Of a stretch of DNA of 64,000 nucleotides, positions 24,701-36,700 are shown in pieces. The translations under genes were made by a program, and so were the position numbers. This DNA is from Cheilinus undulatus (lineage: Eukaryota; Chordata; Actinopteri; Labriformes; Labridae). Numbering within the stretch: the stretch's first letter is position 1; each line of letters begins with the position of its first letter. The notes beneath the pieces are model-generated. The model saw only the letters and a list, made by a program, of their open reading frames with translations, was not told where the DNA came from and did no database searches. Where the stretch lies: assembly GCF_018320785.1 (NCBI RefSeq), contig NC_054870.1:4164433-4228432 (forward strand), read 5' to 3'.

Positions 24701-27700
24701 CTTTGTTCTTCTTTTAACGAAGAATTGTTGTCAAGTTCTGATAAAACTGGCGGTTTAGCAGCATCCACGCCTATCTCTTCTGCCATAATTGCACCAGCCT
24801 CTTGCTGCTGCTTGCTTACGTCACGACTCTGTCACGCCTGAAAGTACTGCCCCTCGTCCCTGATTGATCCTGTCATTTTCTAATGGGGCCCAAACAGTTC
24901 AGATGGGAGCTTTGCAAGATGGATTCACCAGTGAAAAAAACAAGGAAACTGGCGTATCCATCTGCTTTGCAAGGTTACCCAACAAATGGATTTTTAAAAA
25001 TGATTTAAAACAGTATGTAGTCATTTGAAGCAGAAATTATAAAATGCTGAAACTATGAAAAAATAACAGTCTGTACGGTATGGTCCACTGTCCCTTATAT
25101 GTAAAATACATTTTTATATGAAATTCAAATGATCATATTTTCTGTTTTACTTGGTCTAATGACATCAAACAAAATTGTAAAGAGAGCTTAAAAATCACAC
25201 TTACCACTCTAAGTGATTGCTATACAAAATGAGGCTTTGTTTTCATGCTATGATGAAATCACACCAGTGTGATCATTGACCCCTAATGGTTAACAGCTAA
25301 TACAGGCTGAAATTCACCACCAAAATATTAGCAGTAATGTTCATATCTGCAGATGCCCATGTCAAGCTGATTATAGCGACCATGCTTTTATTTAAAACTG
25401 TATTATTCCCTTTTCTTTAACACCACCTCAAACTAGAGTTTCCTCAGCTGCGTCTGTGTCAGTCTTGTGTCTGATATGCTGGAGCAGTTGTGAATCTGCC
25501 TTCATGTGTTGTTTTTAATGAACCAGTGTGGTTTTGCACTACTTGGAGGGAAATTGCCTCTCCCCTCCACAGAGACGCTGGTTTGAGCCCCGAGGCCTGC
25601 TGGTGCATTCCAGTTAGCTGGAAGCTCCTTCCTGAAAAGCCACTTCGTGTGACACAGCCCTGTAGTCTGTCTGCAGCCTTACACACGTCTCTCTGGACTG
25701 AAATTATTCAGCAGAAGAATGAAACAAGCTGTCAGTCATTACGGAGGAAAAGAATTCCTTCTGACACCCTAACTCGACTGAAGATTGTACTTTGATAAGA
25801 AATAAGAGCTTCGATGGCATCAGGCTGCAAGACCAAAGACATTTTGAACAACAAAGAGCAGACTAGACATCAGTTCTATTTCTAGTCAGAAATAGTTATT
25901 TTTACTCCTCTGCTGCTGATGGGAATGGATGAAACATGAGGAAATGCTAACACTATCCTGCTTTTCACTGCCTCATGCATACAAACATAACCATACAAAG
26001 AATCAGCTGGCCAGCTGTAGACTTTAGACTGAAGAATGATCCTTCCAGCTCTTATTTAATGGATTCATCCACCCAGAACACGTATTTGACTTTCTTTTCA
26101 AAGCAAAACCCTTGATTTTGTTATTTTAAAATTAAGATAAATTATGTTGCAGCCTCTATTCTAGATACTATAAAAATCAGAACATTCTGGCTGCAGCTGG
26201 AGGTGAACCCACTGCTGAGCCTAACATGAACTCTGGTATTTATCAGGCACCATGGAGCAAATTGGTATGACAGGAACAAAGTTAGTACAAACAGTAGCCA
26301 TAGCCATTAGTAACTGCAAGAAATAAAAAAAAAAGACAATTTATTAACCAAAATATACAAGACAAAAACAACAACAGCTTTAAAATATGAAGGCTTTCTT
26401 ATTTCTGTGTTTAATTTAGATGTAGATAACCATTTAGGGCTCTGTATGATGGAAACATGCCCTTATTTTCTAACTCAGTAGGCTGGCTGATTAATGGGAA
26501 ATTAAAATAAACAGTGTTAAAAATAATTATTTTTTTATTTGTCCAGAATATTTGATTGACTGTGCTGTGAGACATCGGAGTCACAATAATAGAATACTTT
26601 CAAATGCAAATTTACAGTAGATTAATCTAAGCAACAGCTTACTTCTACTCTGAGAGTAGTGCTGAGCAAACACACCCAGGTAGAGCTTAAGAAGACTCCT
26701 ATTCTTGCAGATTATCAGTGTAACTGAGGGGAAGAGAGGGGCTCTCTGGACAAGAGGGATAAATCAGAGATGCAGAGGAGAGACTGGAGTGTGCATTACC
26801 ATCACTGTGGTTCATGAGCTTAACCTTTGCTCTTCTGCTGGCCGTTTTTGTTGCTGCAGGTTCTGTGGAGAGTGTCTGCAGCCATGTCTTCAAGTGACCT
26901 CGCCCCTCTGCCCGCTCTGCCGTGTTCCCTTTGACCCGAAGAAAGTGGAGCGCTCTTCCAGTGTGGAAAAGCAGCTGGCCTCTTACAAAGCACCCTGCAG
27001 GGGTTGTAGCAAGAAGGTGCACTCTCACATTTACTCCTCATGTTAAAAATATGGGCCCAGATAGGCATCATGCACCTAGAAGTATTAGGTCTTATAGTTT
27101 TTTATAAGACCGGTATTTCAGGGACTGACATTTTTAACTTGCATGCAGAAGAGCCGGTCTGATTCTTTATGATAATGGCAGCAGTTCACACTTAATTGGC
27201 TGTTTTTAAAAATGACATGCATGCCTAACAAAGTGATATTGTTGTAGAATTATAACAGCCCATGTGTGTGTCTGTTTTCAGGTGGCTCTGGTGAAGATGA
27301 GGTCTCACATTTCTTCCTGTTCTAAAGTACAAGAGCAGCTAGCCAACTGTCCCAAGTTTGTTCCCGTTGTACCCACCTCCCAACCTATACCAAGGTAACC
27401 ACACTACCTACGTGTTCCTGCTCTGCTTGCTTAAACCAGTTCGTATGCACATTTTCTGATTGTTTTCAAAAACTCTTGTCGGACTTTAAAGTCTAAGGCT
27501 GGGGATAGACCTGCTGTTTCACCCATCTTAGTCTGGCTGTGTCCTGAGTAAACATTCATGCATTTACACAGTGGAATCACAGAGGGCACACAGCAGAGCT
27601 CAGGCCATGGACAACTACCTGATGTGTGGGATGTAAACTACAAACACGGAGACACTTCAGGAGGTTGACCAATGAACTGATAATCACAGGCAATCCAAAG

Positions 27701-30700
27701 ATGAAACTGGAGCACAGGAATCAGTTTTTGCAGTTTAATAAGGTGCAAAGGATTGACATTTGACGTGCACTGCGCCTAACCTGACATGTCAGATGGAATT
27801 GTTTCACACATCCATCTGGAAAACCTTCCATAGACAGTGTTTGGGAAAGTGCAGAGCCTTTGGGAAAAAAAAAAACTCGTAGGGTGATTGAGCGTTCTGT
27901 CTGTCACATTTCTATGGGCCAGTACTGCCTCTTACCACTGATTGGTCCTGTCACTTTCCTACAGGGCCCAATCTGTTCAGATAGGAGCTATGCAAGATAG
28001 ATTCGCCAGTGAGTAACACGGAAACAGGCAAATCCAGCTACTTTGCAAGGTTGCACTGTACCTCTGTCAGAGTCAAACAGCAGAGGTGTGATTGAAATAA
28101 AGTTAAATACCTTCCCCCTTACAGAGCGTTCACACTGATTGGTCACTCAGGGTGGAAATTCAGCATGGAATAAGCCAATACTAAATTCTCAACATTTTTT
28201 CAGTGATTTACCTCCTGTCAAATATTTTTTCAGCCAAGTACCCTCTAAATACCACAAAGCCTTTCGGCTGAAAAAAGACATAAAACACAGCGCTGTGACA
28301 TCGGCATCTTGTTTATTAAACCTTGTAATTCATAAACACTTTAAATTTCAAAGATTTGAAAAAAATCTGAACCTTTTAAATGTTAATAATGACGACTAAA
28401 TTAACGGCAAATCTTCTCATCACTAAATTGTTTGTTTACAAATTGATGAAGTGAAAATGGTGACTGGACAGGCACAGAACCATTTAAAACTTTATCAGTG
28501 TGCAGAAACTTGTTTAAAAAAAAAAAACTTTATTATGAATAAAAGTTTTTGCACATAACACACTTAACAGTCTAGTGCCCTCTTTTTGGATCATATATAA
28601 ATTAGATATCAGATATAAATCTTTCCTTTTGCTGTCAGTTATTTCTGTTTATGAGATTATGAAGAGAATTAAAGTCTGATAGAGCAGCAGCAGTCTGTGT
28701 GTCAGAAAAAATATACATTTTACATCCATCAATAGAGTTTAGATCAGTCTGATCATAGCCTTCACACTGGATAATTAGGCTAATAAATGATTTTATAAAG
28801 AAGAATTTTTCTGGTAGAAAGAGTCTGCATGTTTTTTTAGTAGTCTGCAGGTTCCTCTTCATGCAGGTGTTTGTGATCCCACACTGAAACCAAATACTGT
28901 AAATATGAATATTTGATTAGAATAAATACAGACAATTTCAACTGATTGGTGAGCAGCTGGCTCTGTCATCATAAAGTGCAGCGCTTCACGTGACGCTGCA
29001 GAGAGGTGTTGTCAAACTCAATCACAGCAGGGGCCCGATTCTGAATTAAGGTCTAACCTGAGGGCCTAGCAGGATCCACATTTAACCAGACTGTCAACCT
29101 CATTTTTTGCCAGAAATAAATTATGGGGAAAAAAAATAAGCAATGATGATAGATGATTTTGAGATTTAAAAAGTCCAAATGATAAGGTAAAAGGCTCAAA
29201 ATCTGAGATAAAAAAGTCAAACTTATTTGTTCAAAAGGTCAAAACACAAATTAGACATTAAAATAATGCTTTTAAAAGGCAAATATGTAAAAAAGAAAGT
29301 CACAATCATGTTTTTAAGCTAAAAATGTCACTTAAATTTAAAACTGTTAACCTCAAAGTTCAAAATATGAGATAAAAGTCCAAATAATAAATTGAAAAGG
29401 TCAAAATGTAAGAAAACAAGTCAAACTTATTTGTTCAAAAGGTCAAAACACAAAATAAGATATTAAAATAATGCCTTTAAAAGGCAAATGTATAAAAAAG
29501 TCACAATCGTGTTTTTAGGCAAAAATATGGCTTCAGATTGAAAATGGTGCATTTTAAAGGTCAAAATATTATGTGAAGGTCGAAATATTAAATTGAAAAG
29601 GTCAAGATATTAGATTAAAAGTCAAAATAATCCATTGAAAATGTCAAAATTTGAAATAAAAGTGAAAATAGTAAACTGACAAAGCCAAAATATGAGATAA
29701 AATGTCGAAATTATAAATTAGAAATGTGAAAATGAGACAAAGTCAAAATTATAGGTTGAAAAGGTCAAAATATGAGACAAAAAGTCAAAATAATCATTTG
29801 AAAATTGTCAAAACATTAAATAAAAGTCTAAATAATAGATTGAATTCATAATTTTGCAGTGCAAAAATGAAATTAGAACACAGAAAACATTTTTTTAAAT
29901 CTAGTTATTTTTACTCTTTTTTTCACTTTTTTTATGTCTAAAGGATATTTCATATTATCAAGGTTAAGTTTACATTTTTATACTGTAGGACATCTTCAGA
30001 CCTGATGTTTTAGGGCCAGTTATAATAAGAATATGATATGACCTTGCAGGACACAGATATCATAAAGATTTGGAGAATTGAAAAACTGGTTCACCAGTTT
30101 TTCTTCACCCATCGTTGTCTCTGCTGTCCTGTTGACAAATTTTGCTATAATCTTTCTTTGTGCTACAGGCATTGCTGTTCTTTTATTTTAATCACTGTGT
30201 TTTCCATAAAATAATTATAATGAGAGGTTTGGTCACTGCTTAGTGGGCTTTCAGTCCAAACGTATCTGAAAGTGTTCTCAAATTTTGATCAGTGTTCTTT
30301 TTAAATATTTCATTGAAGTTTTTTATACTGTGCTTCACATTATATGTAACACATGCAATATGCTTAAAATTCTGCTCTTTTACTCATGTCTGGATCATTT
30401 TTAAACAGGGCAATTCAGAGAACTTGAAATGTAGGAAACTGTGGGTTGTTCTCTAATTTTGATCTCTAGTGTACATCTGCATTTGTTGTTATTAACATCA
30501 GATAAGTCTTCTTTGGATGCAACAGATATGTTAACAAAAACATTTTCACAGTCAGGACTGTAACAGAGCTCATATTAATTCCACTATTACACCTCTGTGA
30601 AGGTGATATGTCATAAGAGTCTCAGTGTTACACCTTAAAGTGACACGAGTTAGTGATTTGCCATGGAGGCTCTATTCAAGCCTCATTGATACTCTACAAT

Positions 30701-33700
30701 TAAAACACAAACACAGATGACTTGTATGCTAAATACTTCTAATAGAGACAGAAAACCTCTGTCACATGTCTGTAGTTAGAAAACACATCAGTCAATGTAA
30801 CTGTAACCTCAGCTGGAGTGGATTTAACATTTCATAACACTCTAATTTTATTCAGATGTCCCTTTAGTCAAAGGCAAATCTCAGTAGACCCCTAAAAATA
30901 TTCATGTGCTCACAGTGTATATTGTGAGTCATAGGCCTGCAACTATAAATTGCCAGAACCAGTTGAAATGATTGAATCAGCTGATCCAGGCCTGTAAGAA
31001 TTCATGTCTTCTCTTTGTGTCTTTATGTTTTTACTCTTACATACAGCAATATTCCCAATCGGTCAACGTTTGTGTGTCCATTCTGCGGGGCTAGAAACCT
31101 GGACCAGCAGGAACTGGTGAAACACTGTATGGAAAACCACCGCAATGACCCCAATAAAGTGGTAAGATGCTACTCTGTACCAGTATGCACGTACACTTGT
31201 AGAAGACTCACCTGTCTGTCTCCAGCTAACTGAAAAAGGTTCAAGATTTATAAAGGCAAAGAAAGGTCAGGGTTCACACATGTCCTGGAAAACTTGGAGG
31301 ATTACTGACCGTTTCCAGTCATGGAAAACACATGGAAAATGAGAGAAAGAGCTTAATTAACACCAGGAAAATCTGAATGCTGCCCCAGACATTATGAAGG
31401 CATTCATTTGATTAGGGTTTCCTTGAACAGCTGATACCAGGGTTGGATGTCGGCACCCCCCACCAGCCAGACTTCTCAGTCGAAGTTTAGTTCCATTTCA
31501 ATCTGCGTTTGTGGGCCTGGCTAAATCGGTTTAACATTAGATCAGTAAAATATGTAAAATATAGTATCATATTTGTTATAATAATTATTTTTTGTATTAT
31601 TAATGTATATTTTTTTCAATTTCTGATTTAATTTTCAGTCTTATTAGCCCTCCTCATTATAAAATTATTTTATTTTATTTTATTTCATATTATTTGATTT
31701 TATTTTGAGGACAACTGTACCTGTTCCTTTATTGCCCTCTCCTTTCCCCTTAACCTACAAGACTGGAATAATATAAACTGTATAAACCAGGACACCTTAC
31801 CACACCACAGACTATCCAACACCAACACCATTATAATGTCTGTTTTTATTTTTTTAATGAAGTGATTTTGTGTGTTTGTTTGTTTGTTTTTTTGTGTGTT
31901 TTTTGTGTTTCCTTGTTACTGTTCTGTGTATGTATTTTCACTTTATCACCAGTAAAGATGAATGAATAAAAGATGGCCTGAGAGTAACAAGGAGGGGTGG
32001 ATGACAGCTCTGATTCTCCGCTCTTGGCCAATCAGCTCTCACCAAAAAAAAAGAGATCTTATAATGCATGACCAGTAATAAAACTGAAAGCATGGCATTC
32101 CTTTCCCTCCCAGCCTTTTTGACCATTGTATATAAACTTTCCTGATTTTTGTGTTTTTTTTTCATTCTGAATTTGATGGGATATTTATGATTCTAGCTTT
32201 TATAAAAAATATGAATTGATAAGTATAGGGACACTGAAATATAAATACATATCTGGGACAAATATTCATTCTGACAGTATATACAACTTTCATTTTTTCA
32301 GGTTTTGTTCTATTTTTTGATACATTTTTAAAGTTTTGTTTAAAAAGGTTGTAAAATTCCTGCCTAACATTGATCATTGAAGATATTTAAACTGATTTAA
32401 AATTGCAAATGGATAAAAACGGTGAAATAACGTTTACTTCGCTTTGATTTGCTTTGGATTTGATGCAGAAGAATATGCTCTTAGATTAAATTCATATCCC
32501 GACATCAATCCAAAATTTTTTAGGAGTATGATTATAACTGCAGAATCTCCTTTTTCACTTTCAGTCTCTTGCTTAGGTTTGGCAGTTTGACTAAAGATAA
32601 ATACTCACCCCATCATGTTATTATCTTATATCATCAATCCAGCTCAGCATTGATCATCCAGGGCCCCTAAGAGGAGCCTTCTCCCTCATTGGAGGATATC
32701 TCTCTTAACTTGTGTTTGTATTTCCAGGTGTGTCCAGTTTGTTCAGCCATGCCATGGGGAGACCCCAGCTATAAGAGCTCAAACTTCCTCCAGCACCTCC
32801 TCCACAGACACAAGTTTTCTTATGACACCTTTGTTGTAAGTCCAATGTTGATATTTTTCTTAAAAATTAAAAAAAACAACTGCTGAAAGTGGAAGGTTAT
32901 AGGATTTGAAACAGATTTTTTGATTCAAACCAACTCGACTTTATTTTCATAGTAGCTTTCATGCATAAAAACATGCAGCATGAAACGTTTCACAGAAAAG
33001 AGAAGGACAGGATAGAACTATAGAAACTGAAAATGATTAACGAGTCTAAAAAAAGATGCTAATAGAATAGTTTTAAATGTACAGAAGGTACTCAGAGTAC
33101 TTTCAGTCCCCCATTCATACCTTATTCACATACAGATTGCAAAAGCTGCCATTTAGGGTGGCCATCAGTTTTAACTTGCATTCACACACATTCACTGACG
33201 CAGCAGTGGGAGCAAACTGGAGTTATGTGTCTTGCTTAAGGAGACATCAACACATGTCCGTGGCACCTGGGAATCAAACTGACCAATAGTGTTAATGTTG
33301 GAAACTATTTTAAATTTAGTCTTATGCCTTTTAGTTTGATCTTAGTTATTTTACCTAGACTAGTTTTAGTCTATTTCCAGTAGACAAAAGCCCATAAATG
33401 TTATAGTCAATAAGAAGTCAGTCATGCTATAAAATAAATATAAATGTAAAACACTTAAACTAACTCACTATCAATACTTTAATTGATTTGCAATACAGTA
33501 ATGGAAATAATGATATACCTTATGTGCAAACTGAATTAATAGCATGGCTTTTGCAATTGTCCAGTAGTCCAGCACTAACATCTTAGCCTCATTTAAGTCT
33601 CCTTGACAAAACTAAACATTATTTTGTCAGTTTCTGTCAAGAATCTATTTCCAGCTTGTCTTAACCTGGTATTAATACTTAATGAGCCATTGCTGCTCCA

Positions 33701-36700
33701 TCGGTAAAAGCAGAATAGGAATAAATAAGTACCTAATAGATAAAATAGTTGTGAAAACAATAATACAGCATTGAACATAGCAGCAAAATTTCTCAGTCAG
33801 AGTCATTTTAAAAGCGATATTCCTCAATAAACCGTGAGGCAGATGGCCTAGATTCAGAACTAACCTGAGACTGTCCGGTTTCCTGCACTGTCTGCTATCC
33901 TGTTCCTCTAATAGAGGCATAAAAAGGCCAAAAATTGTTATTTAAAAAAAAAAGAGAAGATGAGTCTTAAGTTTGTTTTTAAAACCAGAGAGCTTGTCAT
34001 GTTAATGTTCAGAAGTGGTTAGTTCCACAGTTTAGGAGCATAAAAACTAGAAATTCACTGTTGACCATGTTTGAAATAACAATTTAGCCAATCGCCAACA
34101 CTGATACAGATGTTCATTTCAAAACTTCTTTTGGTATAAGACTCCCACAATTTTATTGGACACAACAAGTGAACATCTTCAACTAGCATCTGTTTATACC
34201 ACATTTTTGTTGGCCATTATTCCATGGTCTTGGTGAATGCTCTATTCTGAGTGGCTCTGGAAGCTCCATTGGTGTCAATTAACTTCTGATTTATGGAAAC
34301 CTATCGAACTTTACAAGTAGTTCCACTCAAAAATTCTTAACACTGTTCCAAATTAATACACAGCAGCCGTTAGATGATGGGAGTAACCATAGCAACCTGA
34401 GGTGGTCATATTTTGTGAGCAGGGAGTACAGTGTTGCCAGCCTAAGGAGCCAGCGGGCCGGCATCAACCGTCACCTAACTGACATAAATGTAATGTCAGA
34501 CTCCAGGTTTAAAACCACCTTTAAGATCACCTTAAACTGAAAGGTGAGTGTTGCAAAACTAGAAAAAACTCACTTCCCACTTTTTCTAACTTCTATAAAC
34601 TTATGTCAGAAGATTTAAATGACCTATAACTAAAGTAAAGAGGCCATTGTTTCTTTGTAGAGCCGAAGGAAATGCTTCTGATAAACCAGCATGATATTAT
34701 CTGATAAATATTGACATTTCTCTAACGGAGAATCAGCACCTGAATACCTCAGATGTCCAGTGCAGGCAACCAGTTGACACATGTTGGACAGTTCAGGCTC
34801 CCACGTCATCCATTAAGTATTAAGATAGTTGGACACCCCGTCTTGCATTTACCCTTACATAGCTGATGTTATTCAGCATGGCTGCTATTGGCCAATACTA
34901 ATGTTAAATTAATACATCATTGCAGCATTAATAAAATTTAAGCTCTCTCCCTTTTGCTTACATGGGACACATGAGCCACAATTACAACTGTTAATTTTAC
35001 TATGTATAATACTTTAACATAATAATACTACTACAACTACTACTAATACTAATTATGATAAGAATACTAGTAATTAACTCAAATTATATAGCATTTCTTA
35101 GAACATGCAGTTACAAAGTGCATCAAAAATCCCAGTAGGGACAGAAAGACAAGCAAGCACAAAGAACAAACACACCCATATAAATCACACACACCAGCAT
35201 ACTGTTACTATTGATTAACGGTAAAAGGACCTGAGCTTGTTTAGCACTTTTCTAGTCATCTGACTGCTCAAACTGCACCTCACACTTACCCATTCACTCT
35301 ACGCTGATGCTGCAGACAGAAAGGCCCTGCAGCGGGTGGTTAAGTCTGCACAGAAAATCACGGGTGGCAGCTTCACAGCAGTCAGCGATACCTACATCAG
35401 CAGATGCAGAGGTAGGGATGTTAGTATTATAAAGGACCCCACCCATCCTGCATATGGATTGTTTGCTCCCCTCCCTTCTGGTAGGAAGCTGCGCAGCATC
35501 AGATCAAAAACAGCCAGGCTGAAGAACAGCTTCTTCCCAACTGCTGATAGACTCAGTAACTCTGCCACGGCCCTAAAATGAAAATGCAGTATGCTATAAC
35601 TATGTGCAATAGTTACACTTAAACTCACTGACTTTGTTTTACTTACACAACTGCTGCTCTCACTAAGGTTACTGCTGCTCTCAAGTTTTTAAGAGTGCGT
35701 ATCTGTGCAATAAGGGGGGGTGGCTTACCTACTTATCTATTTATCTGTACTCTTTGTTCTTTTTATTATTATTACTTATTATGTTTTTTTAATCTATGTA
35801 TTACCTAGTTTTTATCCTAGTCATGTGAACGCTGACAATTGGACCTCAGTAACTGTGTTTCGTTCCTCCTCATGTATTTCATGTTTTAGAATGACAATAA
35901 ATAAATCTTTAATCTTTAATCTTAATCTTATTTTAAGTGTGCATCAGTGTCAGCTAATCCCTGCATACATATTCACATGCCACACAGTGTTAGGAGAAAA
36001 CAGGGGTTAAGAGTTGTATCCAAGGACACTTGCAGGGCATTGGACCCCTTTCATTGGTTGAAAGACTTTACCAGACACAGCCACTCCTGTTAGTATAAGT
36101 AGGGCTAAACAATTTGTAAAAATAATCTAATTGTAATTTTTTTCCCCAATATTGCGATTTAATGATCACTTTTCATTAGGTTCCTCAGTTTATGTATTTT
36201 TAATTAAGCAGCTTCTTTGACTTTCCAGGGAGCACATAGCTAGAAAACCCTATATGTATAGATACATTTACACCATATTGCCAAAAGTATTCGCTCACCT
36301 GCCTTGAGTCGCATATGAATTTAAGTGACATCCCATTCTCAATCCATAGGGTTTAATATGACGTTGGTCCACCCTTTGCAGCTATAACATCTTCAACTCT
36401 TCTGAGAAGGATTTCCACGAGGTTTAGGAGTGTGTTTATGGGAATTTTTGACCATTCTTCCAGAAGCACATTTGTGAGGTCACACACTGATGTTGGACGA
36501 GAAGGTCTGGCTCTCAGTCTCTGCTCTAATTCATCCCAAAGGTGTTCTATGGGGTTGAGGTCAGAACTCTGTGCAGGCCAGTCAAGTTCATAGTCAAGTC
36601 ATCCATGTCTTTATGGACCTTGCTTTGTGCACTGGTGCACAGTCATGTTGGAACAGGAAGGGGCCATCCCCAAACTGTTCCCACAAAGTTGGGAGCATGG

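Noticed and set aside
25490..25795. 101-codon plus-strand frame in rnf166 intron 1
   Set aside because: No domain recognised, an opposite-strand frame of similar length is also open, and there is no splice support.
26699..27028. 109-codon minus-strand frame
   Set aside because: It overlaps rnf166 exon 2, whose plus-strand RING coding is certain; the frame is a shadow.
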